Origin: Muricea muricata
Lineage: Eukaryota; Cnidaria; Anthozoa; Malacalcyonacea; Plexauridae
DNA length: 64,000 bases
Reading direction: 5' to 3'
Assembly (NCBI GenBank): GCA_963855995.1
Contig: OY979716.1
Coordinates: 88,118,103 to 88,182,102, forward strand
Below are positions 1 to 11,229 of this stretch, piece by piece. Numbering within the stretch: position 1 is the stretch's first letter; each line of letters begins with the position of its first letter. The translations under genes were made by a program, and so were the position numbers. The notes below the pieces were generated by a model. That model worked only from the letters and a program-made list of their open reading frames with translations, did not search any database and was not told where the DNA came from.

Positions 1-360
1 CATGTCTTGAAACTTAGTCTAACTTCAAAACAGCTGGCTACCTGGCTACCAATACAAATCTTTAGTAAAACACCTGGCTACCATTGTCAGTAGCCAGGTA
101 TTTGAAAACTTATGTTCTTTTATACAAATCATGTCTTAAAACTTAGTCTAACTCCAAAACAGCTGGCTACCTGGCTACCAATACAAATCTTTAGTGAAAC
201 ACCTGACTACCACCTGGCTACTGCCTATGGTAGGCCAGGTGGTAGCCAGGTGTTTTACTAGAGATTTGCATTGGTAGCCAGGTAGCCAGCTGTTTGGGAT
301 TAGACTAAGCTTTTAAGACACGATTTGTATAAAAGAACATAAGTTTTCAAATACCTGGCT
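1..360. repeat. GGCTACC repeat cluster, T-type (locus A)
   Basis: About a dozen direct and inverted copies of GGCTACC/GGTAGCC are present, nearly all preceded by T (CTGGCTACC). They are joined by a linker resembling ATACAAATCTTTAGTAAAACACC. Direct copies fill about 30-215 and inverted copies about 215-290, so the cluster can fold back. A similar partial unit recurs at 1780-1960. Function is not shown by the sequence. Confidence 0.85.
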
Positions 361-699
361 GCAGTTAACAAATAAACCAAAGAAATACACGAGATAAAAG
401 AGAAATGGTAGAACTTGACCAGCTTCGCGAAGAAAACGTTTGCCAATGTTAATAGGCAGATGTGGAAAACTGGAGGATGACTTCCAACTAAAGAGCCCGC
501 AGCGGTGCAAGAGAGAATAATAAAAATATTTTGACGGCTTTGAGACAGGGTAAGTAGGATGCATTTTTTGTACAAGTTTGGATAAGACTGCGCAACTGAC
601 TGCACACTAGTTACCACAGCACTCGCTCGTTCTAATATAAAATTCATAATTTACAAAACAATGACCACAATGTTTTTTATATTCTCGATCTCGTTCAGA

Positions 700-875
700 A
701 ATGGCTATTTCATGAACTAATTCCTTCTTCTGTTGAATGCCTGATATACATCTCTGACGGTTCGAGACACTGCATTTGTCTACACCGAAACTGTCTCCTA
801 CAACTTGTAGAAAACTGTCTGATGCAAAGGATCTCAAAAGCAATGAGGACTTGCTGTTCCGGCTCAAGTGCATGG
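700..875 (-). pseudogene. PIF/Harbinger-type transposase fragment
   Basis: Two overlapping minus-strand frames carry parts of the helix-turn-helix region typical of PIF/Harbinger transposases. One frame reads LEPEQQVLIAFE and the other continues FLQVVGDSFGVDKCSVS. A frameshift therefore separates the segments, and neither the DDE catalytic core nor the ends of the element are visible. The family call rests on remembered similarity to the motif order 'LSPEQQ..IALRF...GSFLQVVGDSFGVDKSTVS'. It is a short dead remnant. Confidence 0.65.
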
Positions 876-1216
876 CCTTGCTGGGTATCGCAAACTAAAT
901 CCTCATGAAGCACATTTGTGAGGTAATTATTGCATTTCTACCAAACCTATATCTTGGCTCGTTGGCGATGTCATCTTTCACGGCGAGGATGATTTACTCG
1001 AAATAGATTGAGAGCGAGACCCGCCAAAGCTGTTTTATTTGCGAAGTTGATGTGTTAACCAAGGGTTAAATAAGTCAACCTACCTAGGGAGGAGGGTTAA
1101 ATTTAACCCTTGCTTTAAACGAGGGGTTAATGACAACCTAGCTTTGAACAACGAAAAGTAACCTAGGGTTAAAATTTCACAACAGGTTAGGTAAATTTAA
1201 CCCTGGATTAGCGTTA
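876..1216. other. Non-coding stretch, partial MITE arm
   Basis: No gene is seen. From about 1055 the sequence is rich in GGGTTAAAT/TTTAACCC motifs. These continue across the MITE at 1217-1632 into CCGGCTTTTGAACAACCGGCC, so 1055-1650 is probably an older palindromic element split by that MITE. Confidence 0.45.
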
Positions 1217-1632
1217 ACCGGTGTCACAGTGATATGGGTACCCTCGTATTTTGTGTATCCCCATACTGTTTTGCTATATTAAAACTATTCTCACTCACTG
1301 GGACTGTATCTACTTCACCAAAGTTAGCTAAAGCGTGAGCCTGAAGGGTGAGTAATGGTTGTTGATACAGTCCCAGTTGTTACATTGTTCTCAGTTTAAT
1401 ATTATGTTTCAGTTAATTATGTGTAAAAATTAAGGTAAAATTAGAAAACACATGTTTTGGTAGCCAACATGGTGGATGAATAAAAACTGTATCTCCTTGT
1501 AAAATCAATTATTAGAGGACTTGACACCAGTGAGTGAGAAATGTGACAACCGAACAATGACTCAATATTGATAGTTATTATATATATGGGGATACACAAA
1601 ACACAGGGGTAACCATATCACTGTTACACCGG
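1217..1632. mobile_element. Hairpin MITE, 'TGTGTATCCCCATA' family
   Basis: The left end (CCGGTGTCACAGTGATATGG, then TTTGTGTATCCCCATA) is the inverted repeat of the right end (TATGGGGATACACAAA, then CCATATCACTGTTACACCGG), giving inverted repeats of about 45 bp. Internally it carries CACTGGGACTGTATCTACTTCACC, shared with hairpins at 25571-25684 and 27644-27757. It encodes no protein and lies inside another palindromic repeat. Confidence 0.75.
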
Positions 1633-1657
1633 CTTTTGAACAACCGGCCTCCGGCTA

Positions 1658-1768
1658 CCAGTTGTTCAAAGCTGGGTTAGCACTAAACCTGGGTTAAAAT
1701 TTAACTAAAATTTTAATTTTAATTTTACGTTAAACCAGGATTAAGCCAACCAGCTTTTGAACAACTGG
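1658..1768. mobile_element. Short palindromic MITE
   Basis: CCAGTTGTTCAAAGCTGGGTTAG at the left is inverted at the right as CCAACCAGCTTTTGAACAACTGG. The ends resemble those of the MITE at 2771-3006. The centre is AT-rich and non-coding. Confidence 0.65.
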
Positions 1769-1779
1769 ACCCTGGATAT

Positions 1780-1960
1780 TGTCTATGGTAACCAGGTATT
1801 TGGAAACTTATGTTCTTTTATACAAATGATGGCTTGAAACTTAGTCTAACTCCAAAACAGCTGGCTACCTGGCTACCAATACAAATCTCTAGTAAAACAC
1901 CTGGCTACCCCCTGGCTACTGCCCATGGTAGCCAGGTGGTAGCCAGCTGTTAAAAAATCT
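1780..1960. repeat. GGCTACC repeat unit, T-type
   Basis: This repeats the organisation of 90-290: a TTTGGAAACTTATGTTCTTTTATACAAAT segment, CTGGCTACC pairs, the ATACAAATCTCTAGTAAAACACC linker, then inverted GGTAGCCAG. It belongs to the same T-type family. Confidence 0.8.
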
Positions 1961-2770
1961 CTTTTAACTTTATGCAAGTTACCTTTTGAAAGTTAGTAAC
2001 AATGGAAAATTAGTGCAAATCCTTAGTAGAATAGGTAGCTACGACCTGGCCACTGGCATTAAACACTAACCTCATATCTAGGATTGGTTAAATTGAGTTA
2101 TATCATATTCGTTTTGTATGTAACACGTATCTGTGTTCGGTATGATTAGATAATAAAAACACTAAGTTGGAGTAATTACGTTCATGTACATTTCTACGCA
2201 ATGAAGTTGGCAACTTAAAAAGCAAAACAATGATGAATGGCAATTTTTTTAATATAGTGCACATTCTTTATTTATAATTTTTTATTCTCGTGCACCTTTT
2301 AATTATTTTGTTAGAATTATATTTTTTGCCTTATTGAATATTGTATAGAATGTATAACAAATTTACTTAACACTCAGGAGAACGAAAGTCAAAAGTACTG
2401 CAATTTCTCAACATAGTGGTATATTGAAACGAATGTAAAGATACACACGCGAAAAAAGGTAATGTCACGTTAAAGCGACTTCGGGCTTTTTGTGTGGTTA
2501 GAATACCAAATAAATCCGTCCGTATTCCTATAGAATTGCAGTAATTACTGGACCACATCTCTTTTAGGGCTTCACTTGGAATACCCTACACTCAAAATAT
2601 ATAAATAAATGATAAGTTCAAACGAACCTTATAGTACTAGAATTTGTATCACACATATATGTTAGATTTAAGAGAAGTGCTAAAACTGTTCTGTGCACTT
2701 CTATGTTATTCCCATCAAGGCATTCAAAATGATATGATGTCATATAAATTTTTCCTTCAGGTGGTAGCCA
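1961..2770. other. AT-rich non-coding stretch
   Basis: I see no supported gene. Isolated degenerate GGCTACC-like words occur near 2030-2060. The rest is AT-rich with only short chance reading frames. Confidence 0.5.
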
Positions 2771-3006
2771 GGGGCCAGTTGTTCAAAGCCCGTTTAGCTT
2801 AAACGGTGGTTAAGCTCAAAGTAGAAACTAAGTCCATAGATTCATTCAACAACCAAACTAAAAATTTTGAACCTTAATAGAATGATTATGCTTACAACTA
2901 CATATTTACTGCAAAATATTTAACTGTTTAACGAGTGATGTAAGAGTGTTATTCAATTTTGACTTATCCACCGTTTGCGCTAAACGGGCTTCGAACAACC
3001 GGCCCC
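2771..3006. mobile_element. MITE with GGGGCC(A/G)GTTGTTC termini
   Basis: The left end GGGGCCAGTTGTTCAAAGCC and continuing CGTTTAGC...AAACGGTGG are inverted at the right (CCACCGTTTGCGCTAAACGG, then GCTTCGAACAACCGGCCCC), giving arms of about 39 bp. It interrupts a GGTAGCCAGG/TGTTT repeat unit. The target duplication is 2-5 bp and cannot be fixed because the flank is itself palindromic (CCAGG reads on both sides). It is non-coding. Confidence 0.8.
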
Positions 3007-3059
3007 AGGTGTTTCAGTGATGTAATATTATTATTATGTTAATGATTTTTTGAAATTTC

Positions 3060-3260
3060 TAAACCAAGTAAATGATGTCCCTACCACCTCGCTACTAGCT
3101 GTAATAGTCAGTGTTTGTAAAACTTGTGTCATTATCTGAAAATCATCTCTTCGAAAGACCTGGCTACATGTACCTTGCTGCTGATACAAAAACCATAGAA
3201 AACATGTGGCTACAGCTGCCTAGCCTATCATAGACAGGTTGTAACCATGTGGTTCAAAAC
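3060..3260. repeat. Degenerate GGCTACC repeats beside copy A
   Basis: Decayed words such as CCTGGCTACA, TGTGGCTACA and GGTTGTAACC lie immediately 3' of copy A of the SF3 gene. They look like an older, eroded piece of the T-type array. Confidence 0.5.
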
Positions 3261-3313
3261 TCGTGTAATTTTAAGTAATTGTTTCACACAACTAGGTCCA
3301 ATGTGATACACAC

Positions 3314-6300
3314 TCATTTCCTGATGGTGGTTATGAATGCTTGAGAGTTCAATTGAATGTTACATTGTTTGCCGTCCACGTTTTTGCGATTTGTTTGGGA
3401 AAGAATCTTTTGCATCGGACATCTGTCTGCCATCACGCGAACGTTCACGATCCTTCTGATCCGCGATAAGCATTGGATGTATTTGCCATATCTTGTGACG
3501 AATGCCTCTAAATTGAATACAGCTCTCGTCCCGCCCATCACAAGCATCCAGGCATCGATTTCTGGATCAGGTATGGTCCAAAAATCTTTCTCCCATTTCA
3601 GTAATCTCCTTTTTGCTCGTTCCATTCTGTGGTTGAAACTACCTGCATGAACTCTAGAAAGTTCAGGAACATCAAACCGCCGTTTCCAAAGTTTGACAAT
3701 CTGACGAAAGTACGACCGATCGTTTAACACCCAACCTTTACTTTCGACAGCGCCAAACATTGATGGAGTTGTTGTACAATGGTGTGGTTTTGTTGGCGAG
3801 ATGTTGGTGTGGTGCTGTTCAACAATTTTCGAAGTTGTCGCGTCTTCTTGCTCAGTATCATCGACAGAAAAACTTGTTCAGGTTTAGTTCTACACATGAT
3901 TCGTCTTCGTCTTATCACTAGACCATGGCCGATAGGTTGGGTGCTCGTTGTAGAGGAGTGGGTGGAATCTTTAGTGGACACGCGTTTTTCAGCTTCAAGC
4001 TGCGGCTCGATGTGCTCAAACACTGGAGGTTCTACAACTTCGGGCAGGTGCATCATTTCCTGGTCAATTTCCTGTTCCGATTCATCGTAGATTTCGTCTG
4101 ATTGTGATGCTGCACGTGAGATGGTGCATCCGACCTTGTGTGCCTGTCTCTTTCTAGACAATCGATGCCGCGTCGCCTCAAGATGGAAGGACTTGTGAAT
4201 GGTGTCAGTGGACTGAACAACATCCGATTGATCTTTACTTCTCCCTTTCAACTCATCCATCGTCACTCTCGCGACGGCGTCCACGTGGAAAAGTCGTGTG
4301 GCGTTGTTCTCGTTTTTTATGATGCCAGACCCGTGTTGCGTTTCGTACCACAGCTCTTCTGCGGGTATATGGTGTGGGAGACGTGTTATTTCATTTGCCA
4401 ACCAAGAAATGCAATCCATGGCATGATCGAACATCCAACGATTTGCACTAGAAGTGTATTGAGGCAAAGATTTTGTTCGAAATATTGCTATTTGGCGTTT
4501 CACATTTTCGTCATCGTCACCAAAGTACGGCACTTCGTTCGACGTGATGTAGAATGGACTGTTGTTCATAACAGTGCGTGGTAAACCATGTTATACAGCC
4601 GTCACCATCCAACCACCTTGAAGAATCGTTTTGGCTAGATCCGATTGCAGTGTTCTGCTCGACCACTCGTCGATAATGACAAGCTGGGTGTCTGTTTTGA
4701 TCATTGCTGCCGAAAACTGTCCCTCTCCAGTGATGGACGCGATTTTATTCTTTTGCAAAATTTTGCACACACAATCTCGTCCGGGAATGAATTAAGGACG
4801 CCTTGTTTGAAGTATCCGGGTTGCGGCATCGTTGAACAATCGTATGGCACGAGCGAGGCAGGGGAAATAAGACCGCATTTCGCCAGTGGAATGGCGTCGC
4901 GAATAAATTGTCGACGCGAAATTTGGAAGAAAAACCCATTTGACACCTCTATGAGATCCAAATCAAACTGGATCTGAACGATCATTTCACAGGCTGGGTG
5001 TGACAATATCCTGAGGAAAGACATGAAATGTTTCAGGACGGAGCCACAAATGTACTCATTTGCTAGCAACTTGTTTAAGTAGCTGCCAACATCCATCATT
5101 TGAACGTAGGCCATTGTAGCTCCAGGTGCCTTCGCATAGATGTCACCTTGATGAAGTGCGTGGCCACAAACGGACATGAATGCCGCGATCTTCTTGACGG
5201 TTTCAATCAAGTTATTGTTATTGGAGGAAAGGCAAGGACCATCCGGCTGTGCAGTGACCCACGAATCAATCTCGACGGTGAGGCCATCCGATCGTAACTT
5301 GTCTACTGTGTTGTGTGGTGGCGAGTCGAATTCGGTGGTGTTAATGACTATAATGCGACATGGCGATGTTGGATATCGCTGCCGGCGATCTGTTACGTGT
5401 TCGGGCACATCGCTCTCTTATTCTGCGGATGACGATTTGTAATTGGCAACACAAAACTGGTTTGAAGCCTGCACCATCTCCAACACCATTTGATTGTTGT
5501 GCTCTTTCACGACCTGAAAGAGTTGCCGAGCAACGCTCTCCATCGATGTACTCGCCCTTGTTGTAATCGGTTGTACGTTAGCTTTGGTATCTTGGTTGTG
5601 AAGCAATGTGTAAATAGATTGCGCATTGCGTGTGTCCGTTTCGCGATACACACCAAAGTATGCAACTGCCGGGTACACTGGTCGCTTGTGCTGTTCTCAT
5701 CCGCGCCCTGTCTGGTCTTCTTCGCATTTGTTGACGTTGCCGTGATGCTCGAAACAAAAAATTGAACACCACGTACTTGGCTTATGCTGTCGTCCAGACT
5801 TAAACTTGTGCTGGCAATCAGGTTTCTAGCTTCTTGTACGTGTGTTTTTTTCACGCGCCATGTGGCTCTGCAGGCTAGAGCTTTTAAGGCGTTGTTGATC
5901 TGTAGAACAGCCAAACATGAAACGTTTACATTGCATTCAACGTTTAACTGTTTTAGAAGATACATGGAAAACACAGGTAGCCTGTTTTTGCATATATTGG
6001 AAATTTCAACGTATGATTTACATGACATCACTTAAACACCTGGCTGCCGTGCCATGACTGAAGCCATGTCGAAAGAGAGTAATTGAAGAAAATATGCCCA
6101 CAGCATTAAATACATGAAGTTACATATAACATGGCCTGGCTTGTGGTATTGTTATCATTGTGATAAAATTAGAAGTGTTTTTCAACACGTCTTGCCACGT
6201 AGTACGTGTATGCATGTTAAATTTCTCTCACTTAAAGTTAATAATAATTCAGTTATACTTAGTGTTTTCTATCATTCACCATAGTTGTGACGTGACAAAT

Positions 6301-6621
6301 TTTCCTGCATAGACTTTTAAAGAAAATAGCAAATCGCCTTATTTCTTCATCTTTCACGTAAAACAATGAATAACAATGAATAAAATATTCACAATAGTTA
6401 CCGTTGAAAGCATGTCGATCAATTACAATGACGTAACCAAATTATGCAATATTATCTATTTGCGTAGGTTGCTATATGGACCAAGGCCTATGCCCAAGAT
6501 TGAGTTGACAAAGTCAGTGATGTATAACTGGCGTTCAACTTGCCAATGGCAATATATTTGCTCTTAAAGAATTCTGTAGCCTCTTGGATATGAGTTCTTT
6601 ATGTGGCCAACGATGCAACAT
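3314..6621 (-). pseudogene. SF3-helicase family gene, copy A (degraded)
   Basis: This copy is homologous to copies B and C along its length. Exon 1 is 6544-6621 (26 codons, ATG at 6621), followed by an intron at 5900-6543 with a GC-type donor (GCAAGT) and an acceptor TTCTACAG. Exon 2 runs from 5899. Visible parts in order are a conserved N-terminal block (ACRATWRV), a middle block (DVGSYLNKLLAN, then FDLDLIEVSNGFFF), Walker B (IIDEWSS near 4670), motif B' (LQGGWMVTAV) and motif C (NNSPFYITSNEV near 4550). The C-terminal block has DPEIDAW and VMADRCP. Breaks are a frameshift near 5680, loss of about 40 residues including Walker A near 4720, and an in-frame TAA in motif B'. The domain order resembles the ATPases of parvovirus NS1, papillomavirus E1 and polyomavirus large T. 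The family role is inferred as replication initiation or helicase activity. This copy cannot work. Confidence 0.75.
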
Positions 6622-6869
6622 TTTGTAATGTTCACCAAACAGTTCAAACTTTTTGACGTGTCTTAAAACCTTCTTGGCGATCAGTTTGCAGTGTGGAAAA
6701 CAAACATTAAATAACGACGTAGGAACACAAGATTTTATAATGACCATTATAAAATCACGTGTATAATACGCACGTGGTCTAATTCGTCAGCATCGCCTAA
6801 ACGCGGAGCCCATCATTAGTCTTCGTAAATTTCACAATTTTTCAAATGGGAACAATATTAAGAATTTTG
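6622..6869. other. Spacer between divergent SF3 copies
   Basis: Copies A and B start about 550 bp apart in opposite directions, so this segment with 6870-7174 would hold both promoters. I see no certain promoter motif. Confidence 0.35.
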
Positions 6870-7066
6870 GTGATGATGATGGTGGTGATGTTGTAAGTGA
6901 TGCTGGTGGTGGTGATGATGCTGGTTGTAATGGCAGTGGTGATGGTGGTTGTGATGGCAGTGGTGATGGTGGTGCTGATGATGATGGTGCTGGTGATCTA
7001 ATGGTGGTGCTGATGGTCATGATGATGGTGAGGCTGGTGATCCAATGGTAGTGTTGCTGGTTATGA
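6870..7066. repeat. GATGGT/GGTGAT simple repeat
   Basis: An imperfect tandem of GATGGTGGTGAT-type words runs for about 200 bp. The minus-strand proline/serine-rich frame over it is an artefact of the repeat. It is followed by GGTAGATGACCAAAGTA, which also precedes copy C at 20012-20028 and may be conserved upstream sequence of the SF3 genes. Confidence 0.8.
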
Positions 7067-7174
7067 TGGTAGATGACCAAAGTACTAAAAATTGTTCCAT
7101 TTCCTATGCAAATTACGCCAAGAAAAAAACTAATAAAATAGTGTGAAATGCAGGTGCAGGTTTCTCAGTCGAAA

Positions 7175-9913
7175 ATGCCTCCGAAACCAAGAAAGCAACT
7201 CGACTCTAAGTGAATCCAAAATTCCTTAAGGGCTAACATCTTGAACCTGGTAAGTGTTATTCACATCGCGTTAGGGGGTTCTATCCTGTTCACTTAAGTT
7301 TAGTGCCTCTAATTCAGCTTTTTATTAATGTTTATTAGATACGAAAAAACCACAGAGCAGTGGCATGTCGTGCTACGTGGCGCGTCTGCGAGGAGGACAT
7401 GGAGGATGCTGTGCTTCAGATTGCTTCAAAAAGAATGCATTTAGAGGCAATAAGAGGCATAAAAGGAGTGCATTTTTTCTTTTCGTGTGTAACGAGTGTT
7501 GCCTCGAATTTCAAATCAAAGTGCGACGGAGGTGGAGCAACCAAACATACCGTCCATAGCATATTTCATTGTGTACACCACATGCAAGGAAACCAACGAC
7601 AACACCTTTTTTAGCGCTCTTCACAATCGTGATTTTGAACCAGATATTCAGCAGATTAAAGTTCGAGGCTCTGCCAGTAATGAAATGGAAAACGCTGCCC
7701 GACAGCTGTTCCAGACGGTTAAAGACCACAACAACAAAACTGTACAAGAGATGCTTGAGGTATCAAACGTGTACTGCTACTGTCATGCTGGCGACTCAAG
7801 CACCGATGACGACAGCGACGATGAGTTCTATCCAACTCATTTTCCAAGCTTGCCCTGCTGCTTTACGATTGTTAACCACAATGGCTACATGGAGAGCTTT
7901 CATTCTGCGATCAAAAGGCTGGAGTCGGACGGGCTTGTGTTTGAAACAACATTCTCGCCAGACGTAGACACCGTACAGTCCGTGTCCCAACGTAACAAGA
8001 TAACCGCAACCATAAGAAAGATTGACCGCCTTATGCTTATTTACCGTCAGGCCCTGTATCGGTCTGCTATTTACACCACGCCCGACAACGCCAAGATGAC
8101 GTACGTTCGGATGATGGACGTGTCGAGCTATTTAAATAAGCTTCTTGCAAATGCAGCTCTTAACAACGATCTTCTGCGCCATTTTCAACCCGTCGAAAAG
8201 ATTCTCTCACACCCGGCATGCAAAATGATAAAACAAATTGAATTTGATTTAGATTTGATCGAGGTGTCTAACGGGTTCTGCTTCTCAATCAGTCAACGTA
8301 AATTTGTAGAAAATCCCATCCCACCATCGAAGGTTGGTAAAATATCGCCCCAAGCTTTCGTACCGTATGACTGTTCGACACCACCACAACCCAAATACTT
8401 CAAACAAGGCATTTTGAACTCGTTTCCCGAGAAAGCGAAGCGCGTGAATTTTCTAAATAAATTCTACCACTGCCTTCTTGCCAACAAAATGCCCCAAAAG
8501 ACAAGAAAGCTTGTTGTTGCTGGCCCTCGTGACTCCAGTAAAACATCATGGGCCAATGTGTTTTTTTGGATCGTACTGCCAGAATGCATCGCGTCAGTTA
8601 CAAATGAAGGTCAGCTTTCCGCCGCTATGATCACGCAGACAACACAACTCGTGATTTCGACGAATGGTCGAGAAGTCGAATGCAGTCGGACCTGGCAAAG
8701 ATTCTCCTTCAAGGTGGCTGGATGGTCACTTCAGTCAAGCACGGTGTTCCACGACAGGTGAACAACAACAGCCCTTTTTATATTACAGCTAACCAGGTTC
8801 CGGATTTTGGACAAGAGGACGAGAATGTGAAACGCCGAATTACCATTTTCAACACCACATCTTTGCCCGAGCCAATTTCTGGCATCGACCGGTGGATATA
8901 CGATAATGCGATGCATTGCATTGCCTGGGCGGCCGACGAAATCCAGCAACATCGAAACCTCATCTGAAGATGAGATCTGGTTCGAGAATGCCAGCAGCTT
9001 GGTTGTGCCTCCAGTATAAGGCGAATCTCTTTGGAAACGTCACGAAATCGACCTCATCACCCACGCTGATCTCCAACCACAGTGTCGTGTGGAAACTTCC
9101 AAAATCGACGAGGCTTCAATACATCCCGGTTTCACTGCAGAAGTGGAATCAAGACGGCTTGCACGTAAAAGACGTAAGAGATCTTTCACGCTGGATTCCA
9201 ATGAAGATGACGTCTTCACTCATTCCCCTACTCCACCTGCTAATGATCCAGATCTAGAAATCCAAGCAGTCCACAGTGGCGATACTGTTCACCAGCCATC
9301 ACCATCATTGACGACGAACGATCGAAGCAATGCAGACGAACGAAAGAACAGATCCGATCTGGAGGATTGCGAAGCAAGAGGCGTCATTTCCAAGATGGGC
9401 CCATCAACTTCTACTGCAATGGACAACGACGATCAGTCTCTTGATACTCCGCGAGATGGTTGGAAATTGCACTCCGACAAATATTTCAAAAAGGTGGCAG
9501 ACTACATCAAGTCATCTTTAAATAGAGACATGACAAAAAAAGGTCATGTGTACACCTTCCAAGAACGGCTACGTAAGTCTGAGCTACGCCGGACGCACCA
9601 AGAAAAGCAATTTTGGGTGATTGCGGGTCCGTTCATTGACGCCTGGCTCTTGATGTTGGCTCGGAAACGAGACGTTTTTGACATGAAAAAGTTCGCTCAA
9701 AAGCATCCCGAAACAGGTGATGATTTGAATATTCTGCGAAAAACTGCCAATGTACGAGTTATGGCTGACCACTGCCCGTTTTCCTTGGCTATCGAGGCAA
9801 CAGAATCACACCAAAGTGACGCGGATCAAAATGAAGAAGATAGTGCTCATGAACCTCCACGACCAAGATCCCAATCCTATTGGACTAAAATTAAATCGCG
9901 GTGTCCTTGGTAA
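7175..9913 (+). pseudogene. SF3-helicase family gene, copy B (degraded)
   Basis: Exon 1 is 7175-7249 (25 codons) with donor GTAAGT. The acceptor is TTTATTAG and exon 2 runs 7339-9913, so the intron is phase 0 as in A and C. Exon 2 has the N-terminal block (ACRATWRV, ASKRMHLE), the long middle block (MMDVSSYLNKLLANA, FDLDLIEVSNGFCF), a Walker A-like GPRDSSKTS near 8525, motif B' (LQGGWMVTSVKHG), motif C (NNSPFYITAN) with a following KRRI arginine-finger candidate, and an acidic, basic C-terminal region ending YWTKIKSRCPW. Breaks are a TGA at codon 13 of exon 1, frameshifts near 7535, 8655 and 8960, and a TAA near 9018. The second glycine of Walker A is serine. About 880 codons in all, longer than typical parvoviral NS1. 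Function is inferred from the SF3 fold only. Confidence 0.8.
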
Positions 9914-10068
9914 TCTGCTGTGACAATGAACTGTTTGCGTGTTGTTATAAGATGATCAATCTTACCGTACAATTGTTCAAGTAAAGTTATTGTTCAAATA
10001 AAATGTTTAATGTCTTTTTGGTCATTGTGAAATGAAATAAGTGTTTTGTAATGTACAGTTTTTGTAAT
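9914..10068. other. 3' flank of copy B
   Basis: AT-rich sequence between the stop codon of copy B and the GGCTACC array. It includes AATAAA at about 9998, a plausible polyadenylation signal for copy B. Confidence 0.5.
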
Positions 10069-10850
10069 GTTCGCCGGGCTACCAGTCAAAATAACGGGCT
10101 ACCGAGACAAGTAGCCCGTTGCTGATTTTTTCTAAGTGCCAACCGAAGTTAATCTCTTAAGAAAGCAACGAGCTACGGGCTACCCCATACAAATCCTAAT
10201 AAATTCGCCGGGCTACTGCCGAGCTACCAGTCAATATAATGGGCTACCGAGACAAGTAGCCCGTGCTTGATTTTTTCTAAGTGCCAACCAAAGTTAATCT
10301 CTTAAGAAAGCAACGGGCTACGGGCTACCCCATACAAATCTTAATAAATTCGCCGGGCTACCAGTCAATATAACGGGCTACCGAGACAAGTAGCCTGTGC
10401 TTGATTTTTTCTAAGTATCGTTTCAAAGTAAGCGTTGTAATCAGATATTTTTTTGGAGTTTTTTAAACCGGTATTTGTAAAACAAATAGAACATTTTTTC
10501 AAGAAAGAGCTTTCACTCGTACTGTACTTCAGTTGGCACTTAGAAAAAATCAGTAACGGGCTACTTCTCTCGGTAGCCCTTTATATTGACTGGTAGCCCG
10601 GCGGTAGCCCGGCGAATTTATTAGTATTTGTATGGGGTAGCCCGTAGCCCGTTGCTTTCTTAAGATATTAACTTCGGTTGGCACTTAAAAAAAATCAGCA
10701 ACGGGCTACTTGTCTCGGTAGCCCGTTATTTTGACTCGTAGCCCGGCGAATTTATTAGTATTTGTATGGGGTAGCCCGTAGCTCGTTACTTTCTTAAGAC
10801 ATTAACTTCAGTTGGCACTTTCTTAAGACATTAACTTCAATTCCTATTTC
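10069..10850. repeat. GGCTACC foldback array, G-type (locus B)
   Basis: Three direct units of about 135-145 bp start near 10070, 10206 and 10351. Each holds CGGGCTACC words, GACAAGTAGCCCGT, a TTTTTTCTAAGTGCC segment and CCCATACAAATCCTAATAAATTCG. After a short spacer (about 10440-10520) the same sequence returns inverted to about 10850. The base before GGCTACC is G throughout, unlike locus A (T) and locus C (C). It lies 160 bp downstream of copy B. Confidence 0.9.
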
Positions 10851-11229
10851 TATGTATTTTTCAATGCAGTTAAAACTTACAACTTGAAAAACGAAACAAA
10901 CATGCATGCAGTTAGTATACAGGGTTAGCTAGTGTTCATAAGTGGAATTTTGGCCGTATCAAATGCAATACAGGCGATAGATAAAGAGGTATCATTCTGT
11001 TATCTATTGCTTGAATTGCACTTGAGGCGACTAAAATCAAACTCATAAAGCTGGGCCTTAAATACCCGAGAAACACATAGAAAAGTTCAAGAGACAGACT
11101 CGCGGGATTAATTGTTAAATTAACATAATTCGATTGTTTTTTTTCTGTACTTTGCTTTTACGTAATTATGTATAATATTGAATATTAAGCACTCTGTTTC
11201 AAATTTACTTATAATGTAACTGTTCACAA
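10851..11229. other. Non-coding AT-rich stretch
   Basis: Nothing recognisable. It forms the 3' flank of the Crypton-like gene on the minus strand. Confidence 0.5.

Noticed and set aside
300..647. 115-codon minus-strand frame
   Set aside because: No recognisable content. It overlaps repeat sequence and a transposase remnant in another frame.
3357..5765. Many plus-strand frames opposite SF3 copy A
   Set aside because: They are shadows of the minus-strand gene, with no independent domains.
6832..7080. Minus-strand Pro/Ser-rich frame
   Set aside because: It is a translation of the GATGGT simple repeat.
10069..10850. Possible CRISPR array
   Set aside because: The repeats are palindromic GGCTACC words in long tandem units inverted across a centre, in a eukaryotic setting, with no unique spacers of constant length.
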